A stretch of 64,000 bases of DNA from Spirosoma agri (GCF_010747415.1 NZ_JAAGNZ010000002.1:372001-436000); one strand, 5' to 3'. Numbered from the stretch's first letter, positions 51,936-61,270 are shown. The notes: generated from the letters alone by a model not told the origin. Numbers and translations: made by a program.

Positions 51936-52745
51936 TTAACTGGACAAGGCAACCGCCTGCGGGCTTTGCAGATAGATTTGCACGTGAATCTGAGACCCCC
52001 GTCCTGGTGCCACATCGAAGGTAGCGTGGCCATCAACGACGCTCAGACGGCTTTCTATATTGCGAAGACCCAGCCCACTCAGTTTATTTTCGGTAACGGC
52101 GTCAAAATCGAACCCGACACCGTCATCCAGAACAGATAATCGTACGGCTTCGTTGTCGAACTGCAATTGAACGGTAACGGAGTGGGCGCGGGCATGTCGA
52201 ATGGCATTGTTGACTAGTTCCTGCGCAATTCGATACAGCATCAGGTCAATAGCGGGCGACAACTGATCCATATGTTCGGGGCAGTTCAGGTGCACCTGTA
52301 GTTCATGGTCACTGGCTCGATCGATCAGCTCCTCCAGCGCTGCTATCAATCCGAACCGTTCGAGCGTGGTCGGTACCAGATCCCGGCTGATGCGTCGGAC
52401 GTTGGTCATTGTCTCATCAATCATCAACCGGGTTTTCGTAATCTGAAGATTCATCCGGATCGTATCGCCCTCTATCTGCCGCTCCAGTTGATTGAGGCTC
52501 ATTTTCGTCACCGACAGCATCGTACCAATGCCATCGTGCAGATCTTCAGCCAGTCGCCTGCGTTCTTCTTCCTGTCCCCGGAAGGTAGCCGCCATCAGCT
52601 CACGCCGGTGTTGTTCCTGTAATTCTTTGAGTGCCAGTAGTTGTTTGGCCTGTTTTTGCTGATAATAGGCCACAAAGATGATGATGAACACAGCCATCGT
52701 CAACAGTACTGCCGTACCAAAAGCAATTACGAAGCCAGAATCCAT
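51936..52745 (-). CDS. Sensor histidine kinase, HisKA_3 type
   Basis: 269 aa. One N-terminal membrane helix (FVIAFGTAVLLTMAVFIIIFVAYY), a short coiled coil, the HisKA_3 dimerisation helix with phospho-His70 in RRRLAEDLHDGIGTML, and an HATPase_c domain (ELVNNAIRHARAHSVTVQL, LDDGVGFDFDAV, SGLGLRNIESRLSVV). No periplasmic sensor domain: only a few residues precede the helix, so the signal is probably sensed in the membrane or from a partner. Pairs with the NarL-type regulator downstream, as HisKA_3 kinases usually do. Confidence 0.93.
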   Translation of the reverse strand: MDSGFVIAFGTAVLLTMAVFIIIFVAYYQQKQAKQLLALKELQEQHRRELMAATFRGQEEERRRLAEDLHDGIGTMLSVTKMSLNQLERQIEGDTIRMNLQITKTRLMIDETMTNVRRISRDLVPTTLERFGLIAALEELIDRASDHELQVHLNCPEHMDQLSPAIDLMLYRIAQELVNNAIRHARAHSVTVQLQFDNEAVRLSVLDDGVGFDFDAVTENKLSGLGLRNIESRLSVVDGHATFDVAPGRGSQIHVQIYLQSPQAVALSS

Positions 52746-52880
52746 GAATGCATATCTAAACTAGGCCCAAAGCCTATCACAGTAAAATTGGTTAATCATA
52801 GGCTTACTCCAAACGGTTGACCGCACCCGTGAGCAAGTGGTGAAACACAGTATATTAACTCTTTTGGCGTCAATAAGTTA

Positions 52881-53555
52881 CTATGCCAGATTTTCCTGAT
52901 CGTATTTGCTTACCCAGAGTCCCAGAGCCGATATGAAGCAAAATAGTATGTATAGAATCTGACTGGCATTCCAGTATTTATCAAAAATTTCAGCGGGTAC
53001 CTTGTTTATGTCTTTGTACCAGTATTCACTGAAAAGCACAATAAAAAAGGTACCCGATGAGTAAATAAGCAATCCGGCGACAAACCAGAACATGGTATGT
53101 TTTGTAATGCGCTTTACACGCATATCGGTCAGAATCTTATTAAAGTAGCTGAGCGACAGCGCAATAGCAAGCAGCCTAAACGCGGATAAGCTGATGGATG
53201 ACACCTCTTCGCTTTTATAGGCAGCCAGGGTGACAAGGGTACAAATCAGCGTGAACGATGTGATGAGCCGCTTATGGGCAGGATTTTCGTAACAGCTGAC
53301 AAATATGAAACCGAGCAGGATTGACTCAATAATTGGCTCTATATTTTGTAGAAACAGATTATTCGGGACTATGAACATGTATATCAGCGCGTATGTATCT
53401 TTCAGGAAGTGAAAAATAAAAAACAGCCAGACAAATTTTATCCCAAGCTTCAACAGGTCAAGTCTCAAAAAGCCAACGATTATCGGTAAGAGACTACTTA
53501 AATGGGCTAGTAAATCAAGTGGATAGCGCTCAAAAAAATGCAACAGCCTTTCCAT
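52881..53555 (-). CDS. Hypothetical membrane protein
   Basis: 224 aa from ATG 53555; the longer frame upstream overlaps the neighbour and looks random. About six or seven hydrophobic helices (for example LLAHLSSLLPIIVGFL, FVWLFFIFHFLKDTYALIYMFIV, FWFVAGLLIYSSGTFFIVLFSEYWY, LYILFCFISALGLW). I do not recognise a family. The layout resembles the N-terminal membrane sensor domains of some Bacteroidota kinases but without a kinase attached. It lies upstream of the histidine kinase gene in the same direction, and could be its sensory partner (inference). Confidence 0.65.
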   Translation of the reverse strand: MERLLHFFERYPLDLLAHLSSLLPIIVGFLRLDLLKLGIKFVWLFFIFHFLKDTYALIYMFIVPNNLFLQNIEPIIESILLGFIFVSCYENPAHKRLITSFTLICTLVTLAAYKSEEVSSISLSAFRLLAIALSLSYFNKILTDMRVKRITKHTMFWFVAGLLIYSSGTFFIVLFSEYWYKDINKVPAEIFDKYWNASQILYILFCFISALGLWVSKYDQENLA

Positions 53556-53568
53556 AAGCGCAAAACGA

Positions 53569-53979
53569 CTAAGAATTAGTGGGGCAGTGCTGCGGGCAGG
53601 TGTATCCGTCACCCAGGGTATCGTCACCCCTGTTGACAGACATATCCTTCAGGCTCCGGTTGTCCTGCTTGGTAACAATGTCCTGGCCTCTGGCATCGAC
53701 CGCCGTTAACAATACGCGGGGTTTGAGTTGTCCGGTACCTTCTTTCGTGGGGTTGCCCTCCGCATCTTCCCAGCGTTTGGCGTGGTGAATGCGCAAACCC
53801 ACACAGCCTTCCTTGTTGAGCAGTTCGTTTATTTGATTAATGCCAAAATACTCTGAACGAACGTAATCGTTGGCCGATAGACCCACCGCCAATTTTTGGT
53901 CACGGTAGGACCTGGTCATTGCCTTCGTTTCCTGAGGAGTTAAAAAACGCCCGGCGTTTTCAGTGAAAATAGTAGCCAT
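53569..53979 (-). CDS. Hypothetical small protein
   Basis: 136 aa, no signal peptide or membrane helix. Starts MATIFTENAGRFLTPQETKAM, central FGINQINELLNKEGCVGLRIHHAKRWED, end with DTLGDGYTCPQHCPTNS, which carries a CxxxC pair. Not recognised. The ILNQ-type helix followed by a GLRIHHA strand looks like a small folded domain. 14 bp before the membrane-protein gene, suggesting one operon with it and perhaps the two-component pair. Confidence 0.65.
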   Translation of the reverse strand: MATIFTENAGRFLTPQETKAMTRSYRDQKLAVGLSANDYVRSEYFGINQINELLNKEGCVGLRIHHAKRWEDAEGNPTKEGTGQLKPRVLLTAVDARGQDIVTKQDNRSLKDMSVNRGDDTLGDGYTCPQHCPTNS

Positions 53980-54186
53980 TCCAGTAATAAATGATGAGAG
54001 AATTTTAGCCGAAAACTATCGCTAAACCTTGTGACAAACAATAGGCTACATTGTAGTTGTCTATTAAACGGTATTCTCAAGAAGCAATCAGGTAGTTCTA
54101 CGTAGTAAAGTACGGACTTCTGCCCGATTGTGTCGCGTTACCTAAAAAGAGGGTTTCTGCTCTCGCCTAACCATTGGCTCACTGCT

Positions 54187-54289
54187 TACCTTTGTATCGT
54201 AGCTGATACGCAACCTCAGCAATACTATTTTTCATCTCATAGGTTAGGTTAGGATATCCCTGTCAACGTATTGATTGACAGGGATTTTT
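54187..54289 (+). ncRNA. Candidate small RNA with promoter box and terminator
   Basis: TACCTTTG (54187-54194) fits TAnnTTTG. A short GTATC/GATAC stem follows at 54194-54209. The region ends in a clean terminator: ATCCCTGTCA (54256-54265), a 10-nt loop, TGACAGGGAT (54276-54285), then TTTT. No plus-strand gene precedes this terminator for 3 kb, so it must serve a short transcript of about 90 nt. Confidence 0.45.
54256..54289 (+). terminator. Rho-independent terminator, plus strand, without an upstream gene
   Basis: Perfect 10-bp stem with a 10-nt loop followed by T4. Confidence 0.85.
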
Positions 54290-54418
54290 ACATAGAGAAA
54301 ATCTCCGATCTGATGATCATGGACTTACCTAAACGCTCATTTTAAATGAAATCGCATTCTTGTTGCCCGTGCGGAATGGAACGATCACTGTATTCATGCC
54401 GCATCCAGATTGGCTCCG

Positions 54419-55984
54419 CTAATCATATGCGATCTGAATGGAGCGAATAAGGCTGGGGTTTTTCTGGTCGCCTGATACGCTTATGCCTACGCGTGGTGCC
54501 CTGTCCCAGCGGGGTAGGAATGAGCCGTCCAACGGTGTATCGTTGAAGGGCTGAGGTTTTTTATCGGTAGCGCTCCAGTCAAACGAATAAAATTGACCAG
54601 AACGGCTGTGCAACCGCATCGTGATTGGGTTTGTTGTCTCCGGTATCGACTGGGTTTTTAGTACGCTACGGACACCCTCTTTTACCTGCCAAAGCTCTAT
54701 TAATCCTCTTTTTACACCAAACCCTAGTGCATTACTGGCATCACCGTACAAGCATATACTTTGCAGCACGTCGGTTTGCGGATTCACTGATGATGAGAAC
54801 GTGTACGTGCTATCTTTTACGACTAGGCCAAGGAAACTCCCGGCTGGCTCAGCCGTGCTGTTGACCAGCTGTAATTGCCCATTCTGAACAGCGAACGCGG
54901 GCTTCGGTAAACTCACATCCCACACCCAGGGAATTTCCGGTATTGTTTTGCTAAAGTCGACGGTCAAATCCGGTTCTTTTTTCTGACTAGCACCAAGTGG
55001 TGACTCAGCCTGGGCGGGCGTTGTTTTGCCGTATCGAAAAGCGGGCCACTGCGTTGTATCGTTCCAAATTAGTTCGCTCAATACACCCTGCCGACCGGTG
55101 AAGGTAAAATCAGTACCATGGTAAGCGTGGTGAAGATAAACGTAGCGATTGTCTGGCGTCGTGACTACGGTTCCATGTCCGGGACATTTCCAGGTTTCGT
55201 CGCTGACCAGCACCGGATTGCCTACATATTTTTCCCAAGGACCCTGTAGCGTTTCGGCACGAGCCAGCCCAACCTGGTAATTACAACGGGGGCCACAGCA
55301 GGCATTGCCCGAATAGGTCATGTAATAATAACGCCCGCGCTTGAAAATGGCCTGTCCTTCGGCACCGCCGGATTCCCAATTGGCAGGTTCCGCTTTGATC
55401 AGCGTAAACGCCTTTCCCGTAACCTTCAGGCCGTCGTCAGACAGTTCAGCGCCGAGAATTTCAATGGCTTTGCCTTTGTCGAGTCCGTACGCCTTCCAGG
55501 TGAGGTATAGCTTGCCTGAATCGTCAATTACGAAGGCATCAATCGCTTCAGTGGTCCATTCGAGTAATAATCCGTGATCCGTAAAGCCCTTGCGAAGATC
55601 GCGGGTCGAGGCAACCCCTATGTATGAACGTTTGTCGGATTTTCGGCGAGCAGTGTAATAAACATAAAATGTATCATTTCGATAAAAAAGCTCTGGTGCC
55701 CAAAAACTGCCCATTGTCCAGGCTGGTATAGTCTCAAAAACGGGTCCGACATAGGCCCAGTTGACCAAGTCCTTCGACGTATAGATTGGGTAAGCAGGTC
55801 CCCACTCTGATGAAGTTCCGGCAGCGTAATAGGTATTGCCGACGCGTATAATCGACGGATCAGCAAAATCGCCTGCAATGACCGGATTTCGGTAGGTTGT
55901 TCTGGTCTGAGGAAGATGAGTAGACTGTGCCATACATACGTTGAGTATCAACATAGCGGCAAGGCTCATTAACAGCAATCTCAT
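54419..55984 (-). CDS. Secreted glycoside hydrolase family 43 protein
   Basis: 521 aa from ATG 55984, which opens a signal peptide (MRLLLMSLAAMLILNVCMAQ); 33 further upstream codons are open but not conserved-looking. The five-bladed GH43 propeller occupies about residues 30-340: YRNPVIAGDFADPSIIRVG with the catalytic base Asp42, SFWAPELFYRNDTFYVYYTA, IDAFVIDDSGKLYLTWKAYG, and ESGGAEGQAIFKRGRYYYMTYSG with the probable acid Glu. A C-terminal beta-sandwich (about 345-521) likely binds sugar. GH43 enzymes are arabinanases, arabinofuranosidases or xylosidases. Acts outside the cytosol on plant polysaccharides (inference). Confidence 0.92.
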   Translation of the reverse strand: MRLLLMSLAAMLILNVCMAQSTHLPQTRTTYRNPVIAGDFADPSIIRVGNTYYAAGTSSEWGPAYPIYTSKDLVNWAYVGPVFETIPAWTMGSFWAPELFYRNDTFYVYYTARRKSDKRSYIGVASTRDLRKGFTDHGLLLEWTTEAIDAFVIDDSGKLYLTWKAYGLDKGKAIEILGAELSDDGLKVTGKAFTLIKAEPANWESGGAEGQAIFKRGRYYYMTYSGNACCGPRCNYQVGLARAETLQGPWEKYVGNPVLVSDETWKCPGHGTVVTTPDNRYVYLHHAYHGTDFTFTGRQGVLSELIWNDTTQWPAFRYGKTTPAQAESPLGASQKKEPDLTVDFSKTIPEIPWVWDVSLPKPAFAVQNGQLQLVNSTAEPAGSFLGLVVKDSTYTFSSSVNPQTDVLQSICLYGDASNALGFGVKRGLIELWQVKEGVRSVLKTQSIPETTNPITMRLHSRSGQFYSFDWSATDKKPQPFNDTPLDGSFLPRWDRAPRVGISVSGDQKNPSLIRSIQIAYD

Positions 55985-56309
55985 TAGGCGAAATCGGTTA
56001 GTTTGTGCGGGTTTATTTCGCAATATACCTTTTCTCGCCGTGGCTGACAATGTAGGGTTGGTATTGTCAGGTAAAGACAGCACTGGGCTATAGCACAGCT
56101 ACGAACTATAAAGAGCGGAAACAAACTGATGGGTCGTTTTCAATGTCGCTGGATTTTGCCTGACTGTAGCTGGTTCAGGAAAGGAATACAGAAACTTGCT
56201 TTTATTAGCCGTGTATTTTCAAGTACGGCTTCGTTTGAAAACACACGGCTATATGAATGACTACGACTATATGCCTGTACGTAGCCGATGCCTAGCAATA
56301 CTGTAAAAT
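55985..56309. other. Intergenic gap
   Basis: About 325 bp between the GH43 start and a small gene. It contains a hairpin, CGTGTATTTTCAAGTACGGC opposite a GAAAACACACGG-type stretch near 56210-56250, and no coding frame. Confidence 0.4.
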
Positions 56310-56606
56310 TCAATCAAATTCTTTGTCTTCCAAAATAGTAACAATCTCAACCAAAGACTCTATATCCAGATCGTTCCAGGTAAATTCTTCGATAAGCTCT
56401 TCTTTAACGATGTAAGCAAGTCCACGTTCAGTCAATGCGTTAAAGACCTGTCCTTCGTACTCCCACTCCTCAGACAGGTAAACTTCGGGCATCACTTCGC
56501 CTACATGGTTTTTTACATTAGCACGGTATAACCGTAGAATCAGCGCTTTTACATTTGTCCGAAATGTTTCTAGCTCGTTTGTGAGCGTGTCTGCATGTTG
56601 TTTCAT
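56310..56606 (-). CDS. Hypothetical small acidic protein
   Basis: 98 aa, no membrane segment. Two helices dominate: KQHADTLTNELETFRTNVKAL at the start and a Glu-rich C-terminal half (GLAYIVKEELIEEFTWNDLD, then SLVEIVTILEDKEFD). Family not recognised. It stands alone: 325 bp from GH43 and 385 bp from rfbA. Codon use is ordinary, and the well-formed amphipathic pattern supports a real gene. Confidence 0.65.
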   Translation of the reverse strand: MKQHADTLTNELETFRTNVKALILRLYRANVKNHVGEVMPEVYLSEEWEYEGQVFNALTERGLAYIVKEELIEEFTWNDLDIESLVEIVTILEDKEFD

Positions 56607-56991
56607 AATAACTGTAGATTCATTAATAGAAAATGACTGATTGCGGGCGAAGTAGGCTACGTTTCGTCACATCGATAACCTAAGCTTACAGCTTATGACG
56701 AAAGATAGAAAATTTAGTATCGTAGTAGTCAATAAAATGTATATTGGTTACTTTGTCGTTAATCTTTATAGTTTAGGTGCTCTGTAAGTAATAATAATCG
56801 TTTAACTAATTGGTATTTAGGGAATTGTAGTCTGTTTGTTTTTGCCGCAGAGGATTCGCTCTTTCACCTTTACTACAAATTAGTAACTATTTAATTTATC
56901 CAGTGGTTGAATTCGTGTTGTAATTAGACATATAAAAAAGCGCCAGAGGTGATCCCCTGGCGCTTTTTAGTGCGAACTATAGGCTGTTATG
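56607..56991. other. Intergenic gap with strong terminator
   Basis: 385 bp, AT-rich on the left. The rfbA terminator lies at 56935-56968. Nothing else is clear. Confidence 0.5.
56935..56968. terminator. Bidirectional terminator after rfbA
   Basis: AAAAAGCGCCAG and CTGGCGCTTTTT form a perfect 12-bp stem with a 10-nt loop and A/T runs on both sides. Confidence 0.9.
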
Positions 56992-57852
56992 CTATTTCAG
57001 TATATTGAGCAGGTACTCGCCATAGCCACTTTTGACGAGTGGCTTGGCAATCTCTGCCAACTGATTCGCGTCGATGAATTTCATCCGGTAAGCGATCTCT
57101 TCGATACAGCCGATCTTCAGGCCTTGCCGTTCTTCGATAACCTGAACAAACTGACCCGCCTGCATTAATGAAGCAAACGTGCCGGTATCGAGCCAGGCCG
57201 TTCCCCGGTCCAGAACACCAACTTTCAGACTGCCACGCTCCAGGTATACCCGGTTTATATCCGTAATTTCCAACTCACCTCTGGGCGAAGGTTTAATGTT
57301 TTTGGCGATTTCAACGACTTCATTGTCATAAAAATACAGGCCAGGAACCGCATAATGAGATTTCGGACTTTCGGGCTTTTCTTCGATGGAGAGAACATTG
57401 AACGCATCATCGAATTCAACAACGCCATACCGTTCCGGGTCCTGAACCTGATACGCATAAACCACGCCCCCCGTGGGATCGTTATTGGCCTGAAGTAGTT
57501 TCGATAAGCCTGATCCGTAGAAAATGTTGTCACCCAGAACCAGCGCTACCTTGTCGTCGCCAATGAATTCTTCGCCGATAACAAAAGCCTGCGCCAGTCC
57601 ATCGGGACTTGGCTGCACCGCATAGCTGAAGTTGCAGCCGATCCGTGTGCCATCGCCGAGTAGTTTCTCGAAATGCGGCAGGTCATGCGGGGTTGAGATG
57701 ATAAGAATGTCGCGAATACCCGCCAGCATCAGAATCGAGAGCGGATAATAGATCATTGGCTTATCGTAAACGGGCATCAGCTGCTTGCTAACGGCCAATG
57801 TAAGCGGATGAAGGCGGGTACCGGAGCCGCCGGCAAGGATGATTCCTTTCAT
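56992..57852 (-). CDS. rfbA: Glucose-1-phosphate thymidylyltransferase
   Basis: 286 aa, the family's usual length. It makes dTDP-glucose from dTTP and glucose-1-phosphate, the entry to dTDP-rhamnose and related deoxysugars. Seen: [37 protein letters not shown] (nucleotide loop and catalytic Arg/Lys), [24 protein letters not shown] (metal Asp), [17 protein letters not shown], and [10 protein letters not shown] (second metal Asp). Cytosolic. Follows rfbB in the same direction with a 79-bp gap that contains an inverted repeat. Confidence 0.96.
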   Translation of the reverse strand: MKGIILAGGSGTRLHPLTLAVSKQLMPVYDKPMIYYPLSILMLAGIRDILIISTPHDLPHFEKLLGDGTRIGCNFSYAVQPSPDGLAQAFVIGEEFIGDDKVALVLGDNIFYGSGLSKLLQANNDPTGGVVYAYQVQDPERYGVVEFDDAFNVLSIEEKPESPKSHYAVPGLYFYDNEVVEIAKNIKPSPRGELEITDINRVYLERGSLKVGVLDRGTAWLDTGTFASLMQAGQFVQVIEERQGLKIGCIEEIAYRMKFIDANQLAEIAKPLVKSGYGEYLLNILK

Positions 57853-57874
57853 GATGAATGCGTGAATGGTGGAT

Positions 57875-57922
57875 GAGCGATTGAGTGAATGTTGCTGGTT
57901 TTAGCCAGTCATACAATCGCTC
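57875..57922. repeat. Inverted repeat between rfbB and rfbA
   Basis: GAGCGATTG (57875-57883) and CAATCGCTC (57914-57922), enclosing an inner CTGG/CCAG stem. Possibly an intra-operon mRNA structure. Confidence 0.6.
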
Positions 57923-57931
57923 GCTCACTAC

Positions 57932-58993
57932 TTATCTGTTTGTGTACATGCCCTGGTAATACGACTGGTAAGCACCCGAGGTGACGTTTTCCAGCCAATC
58001 CTGATTGGCTAAAAACCAGTCTACTGTTTTTTCGAGACCTTCTTCGAACTGGAGAGATGGTTGCCAGCCCAGTTCGTTCATGATCTTGTTAGCGTCGATA
58101 GCATAGCGCAGATCGTGTCCGGCGCGGTCGGTTACGTAGGTGATCAGTTGGGCCGATGTGCCCTCTTGACGGCCAAGTTTACGGTCCATAATCGAGCACA
58201 ACAGGTTGACAAGATCGAGATTTTTCCACTCGTTGAAGCCGCCAATGTTATACGTTTCGCCTAGTTTACCGGTATGGAAAACGGCGTCGATGGCGCGCGC
58301 ATGGTCTACCACGTAGAGCCAGTCGCGAACATTCTCCCCCTTACCGTAAACGGGTAGCGGTTTGTTTGTCTGGATGTTGTGAATCATCAGCGGAATCAGT
58401 TTTTCCGGGAAATGATTCGGGCCGTAATTATTGGAACAGTTCGAGAGCACAACCGGCAGCTTGTACGTATTACCGTAGGCCCGAACGAAATGATCCGAAG
58501 CTGCTTTGGAAGCCGAATAAGGCGACTGCGGATCATAAGCGGTGTCTTCGGTGAAGAAGTCTTCCGGATTATGGAGTGAACCATATACTTCGTCCGTGGA
58601 GACGTGGTAGAACCGGTTGCCCTCGAAGCTGTCCGATACGGCTTTCCAGCTGTTTTTTGCTGCGTTGAGCAAATTCACCGTGCCGACGACGTTGGTCATC
58701 ACGAATGCCATAGGATCGGTGATGGAACGGTCGACGTGCGATTCGGCGGCAAGGTGGATAACTCCATCGAACGGAATCTCGGTGAACATGTCTTCCAGAA
58801 ACTTCGCGTCCGTAATATCGCCTTTTATAAAGGTGTAGTTCGGCGCATGTTCAATGTCCGACAGGTTCGCCAGGTTACCGGCATACGTCAGATTGTCGAG
58901 GTTATAAATTTGATACTCCGGGTATTTCGTGACGAATAACCGAACAACATGCGACCCGATGAATCCGGCACCGCCCGTAATGAGAAGTTTCAT
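57932..58993 (-). CDS. rfbB: dTDP-glucose 4,6-dehydratase
   Basis: 353 aa. Extended SDR that dehydrates dTDP-glucose to the 4-keto-6-deoxy sugar. Rossmann start KLLITGGAGFIGSHVVRLF, HLAAESHVDRSI (substrate), STDEVYGSL with the catalytic Thr-Asp-Glu, YSASKAASDHFVRAY (Tyr/Lys), SNNYGPNHFPEKLIPL, and VRDWLYVVDHARAID. Cytosolic. Upstream of rfbA in the same operon. The other two dTDP-rhamnose genes (rfbC, rfbD) are absent from the window, so the end product cannot be named from here. Confidence 0.97.
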   Translation of the reverse strand: MKLLITGGAGFIGSHVVRLFVTKYPEYQIYNLDNLTYAGNLANLSDIEHAPNYTFIKGDITDAKFLEDMFTEIPFDGVIHLAAESHVDRSITDPMAFVMTNVVGTVNLLNAAKNSWKAVSDSFEGNRFYHVSTDEVYGSLHNPEDFFTEDTAYDPQSPYSASKAASDHFVRAYGNTYKLPVVLSNCSNNYGPNHFPEKLIPLMIHNIQTNKPLPVYGKGENVRDWLYVVDHARAIDAVFHTGKLGETYNIGGFNEWKNLDLVNLLCSIMDRKLGRQEGTSAQLITYVTDRAGHDLRYAIDANKIMNELGWQPSLQFEEGLEKTVDWFLANQDWLENVTSGAYQSYYQGMYTNR

Positions 58994-59074
58994 GAGCTCT
59001 TTTTATCGATTTTAGTTTATTAGGAGCAGTACTTGTTTATGATCAGGCTAGTTGCTATCCTACTGTGTGGATGA

Positions 59075-60109
59075 TTATGAACCTAATTTCTGCTGCCACC
59101 GCCAGGCGTCCCGTAGCGATTCGGCTAGCGAACGACTCGCTGTCCAGTCAAGCACGTTGTTAGCTTTGGTCACATCAGCATAGACCTGCTCAACATCACC
59201 CGGACGACGGGGGCCAAGCGTGTAATTGAGCTTGACACCGGTTTCCTGTTCAAATGTTTTGATGATGTTCAGGACCGTCTCGCCCCGGCCTGTACCGATG
59301 TTGATAACGTCGTAACTGGCGTCTGTAGTCAGTTCGCTCAGTTTGCGCAACGCCTGAACGTGCGCTTCGGCCAGATCGACAACGTGAATGTAATCGCGAA
59401 TGCACGTCCCATCGGGCGTGTTATAATCATCTCCATAGACAGTCAGGCTCGGACGAATCCCGGCGGCTGTCTGGGTGATGAACGGAATCAGATTGGCCGG
59501 AACACCCAACGGCAATTCGCCAATTTCTGCCGACGGATGAGCCCCGATTGGGTTGAAATAGCGCAACGCTAAAGCTCGTATGGGCACGTTGGCCTGAACC
59601 GTATCGCGGATGATGTCTTCACTGATTGCTTTGGTATTACCGTATGGCGACTGAGCCGGTAGTCGGGGCGTTTCTTCTGTAACTGGCAACTGCTCGGGCT
59701 GGCCATAGACCGTACAGGATGACGAGAACACGAGGTTCTTAATCCCATATTTTGGCATCAATTCGAGCAGAAGCATCAGCGAATCAAGATTGTTCCGATA
59801 GTACTTCATCGGCTGCTGAACGGATTCTCCTACCGCTTTGTAAGCCGCAAAGTGAATGACGCCCGAAATCGCTTCTTTCTGAAGAATCGCTTCCATGGCA
59901 GCAGCATCGTTACAATCGGCTGGGTAGCAGACTACATCGCGACCCAATATGGTCCGCAAACCGGCGAGAACGGAACGTTCAGAGTTGGAGAAATCGTCGA
60001 CAATGACCGGTTCGAAGCCAGCTTCAACCAGAGAAACGACCGTGTGTGAGCCAATAAAACCTGCTCCGCCGGTTACCAGAATTTTGGGGGAATTACCTGT
60101 AGGAGTCAA
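59075..60109 (-). CDS. galE: UDP-glucose 4-epimerase
   Basis: 344 aa if read from TTG 60109; the family core KILVTGGAGFIGSHTVVSL begins ten codons later. No ATG exists between the core and 60241, so a TTG start or an N-terminal extension must be used. It interconverts UDP-glucose and UDP-galactose. HFAAYKAVGESVQQPMKYY, SSSCTVYGQP (Ser-Ser-x), SPYGNTKAI (YxxxK), RALALRYFNPIGAH, DGTCIRDYIHVVDLAEAH and NIGTGRGETVLNII are all GalE landmarks. Cytosolic. The upstream open frame continues into the divergent gene at 60240, which is very unlikely to be translated. Supplies UDP-galactose for the capsule or other glycans (inference). Confidence 0.93.
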   Translation of the reverse strand: MTPTGNSPKILVTGGAGFIGSHTVVSLVEAGFEPVIVDDFSNSERSVLAGLRTILGRDVVCYPADCNDAAAMEAILQKEAISGVIHFAAYKAVGESVQQPMKYYRNNLDSLMLLLELMPKYGIKNLVFSSSCTVYGQPEQLPVTEETPRLPAQSPYGNTKAISEDIIRDTVQANVPIRALALRYFNPIGAHPSAEIGELPLGVPANLIPFITQTAAGIRPSLTVYGDDYNTPDGTCIRDYIHVVDLAEAHVQALRKLSELTTDASYDVINIGTGRGETVLNIIKTFEQETGVKLNYTLGPRRPGDVEQVYADVTKANNVLDWTASRSLAESLRDAWRWQQKLGS

Positions 60110-60239
60110 ACCGTTTTTTATAAAAATTTTGTTGTTACTTTGGGATAACAGCTCGTTAAGCCTGACAAAAGTAGTATATTCAAGAGGTTTCCGAAAGTAG
60201 TTTTTATCCAGGGGCCATACTAAAACGTGACAAAAAAGC

Positions 60240-61115
60240 ATGAGCGACAACGAATTAAAAGCTTTGATCTCGCTGCTGGACGATGAAGACATGGAAGTGG
60301 TTGAGCATGTCGAACAGCAAATCCGACAAATAGGCGGACAAATGATCCCACTGCTGGAGACAGAATGGGAGGGAAGTTTTAATCCGGCTCTGCAAAAACG
60401 CATCGAAGAAATTATCCACGACCTGCAATATGAATCCGTTCTGGAGCGCATGCGCGACTGGAAAAACGGGGGGGCTATGGATCTCCTGGAAGGACTTTGG
60501 ATCGTGGCAACCTACCAATATCCCGATCTGTCGCTCAACAAGCTGAGGCAGGATATCGAACAGCTGTATTACGATGTCTGGATTGACATCAAAGCGGACA
60601 TGCACCCCGATGAGCAGGTTCGGTCTATGAACAATGCCTTTTTTACGAAGCTGAAATTTGCCCCCAATACAAAGCACTTTCATTCGCCATCCAACTCCAT
60701 GATCAATCAGGTGCTGGAAACGCGTCGGGGAAATCCGATTACGCTTTGTGTGCTTTATATGCTCATCGCGAAACGGCTAAACTTACCGATCTACGGGGTA
60801 AACCTGCCGAACCTCTTCGTGCTGACCTACAAGAACGATAACGGTGTTCAGTTCTACATCAACGTGTTCAACCGGGGACTGGTCTTTACCAAGAAAGACA
60901 TCGATCAGTATATCGATCAGTTAAATTTAAAACGGCTGGATACATTCTATCAACCCTGCACCAACGCCGACATTGTTCGCCGGGTATTGCGGAATCTGAC
61001 GCTGGCCTTTGAAAAAAACGGAGATACCGACCGGGTCCGGGAAGTAGAACAAATTCTGGACATGGTTCGGGACGACGGCGATGGCCTTCCCCTATCCGAT
61101 TATACACAACGGTAA
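60240..61115 (+). CDS. SirB1-like transglutaminase-fold protein
   Basis: 291 aa. After an N-terminal helical region (ELKALISLLDDEDMEVVEHVEQQI) the Transglut_core2 domain has FFTKLKFAPNTKHFHSPSNSMINQVLETRRGNPITLCVLYMLIAKRLNLPIYGVNLPNLFVLTY. The RRGNPITLCVLY stretch with its Cys, and the later His-bearing region, are the family's signature. Members include E. coli SirB1; enzymatic activity is unproven. Cytosolic. Divergent from galE with 130 bp between the starts. A TTACTTTG near 60133 is a possible -7 box. Confidence 0.9.
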   Translation: MSDNELKALISLLDDEDMEVVEHVEQQIRQIGGQMIPLLETEWEGSFNPALQKRIEEIIHDLQYESVLERMRDWKNGGAMDLLEGLWIVATYQYPDLSLNKLRQDIEQLYYDVWIDIKADMHPDEQVRSMNNAFFTKLKFAPNTKHFHSPSNSMINQVLETRRGNPITLCVLYMLIAKRLNLPIYGVNLPNLFVLTYKNDNGVQFYINVFNRGLVFTKKDIDQYIDQLNLKRLDTFYQPCTNADIVRRVLRNLTLAFEKNGDTDRVREVEQILDMVRDDGDGLPLSDYTQR

Positions 61116-61125
61116 CATCCCATGT

Positions 61126-61149
61126 AGAGACGCATGGGAGTGCGTCTCT
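61126..61149 (+). terminator. Hairpin after the SirB1-like gene
   Basis: AGAGACGCA and TGCGTCTCT form a 9-bp stem with a 6-nt loop, 10 bp after the stop. No T-run. Confidence 0.6.
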
Positions 61150-61270
61150 TGAGCGTCAGCAAAACCGCAGAATCGGGGGGCGTGATGATGCTAAGTCAAG
61201 CTAGCGCAACGAATTAGCTGGCGCACAGGAGACGCAACGGATTGCCGCATCAGCGGACTGGTCTATACAG

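Larger units (their letters stand above)
53980..54418. other. Intergenic gap containing a candidate small RNA
   Basis: About 440 bp, with no coding frame. The right half holds a promoter-like box and a terminator on the plus strand (see 54187-54289). The left half shows nothing recognisable beyond the likely promoter of the 53979 gene. Confidence 0.5.

Noticed and set aside
60110..60451. N-terminal extension of galE into the divergent gene
   Set aside because: Ser/Cys-rich random-looking sequence opposite the SirB1-like coding start.
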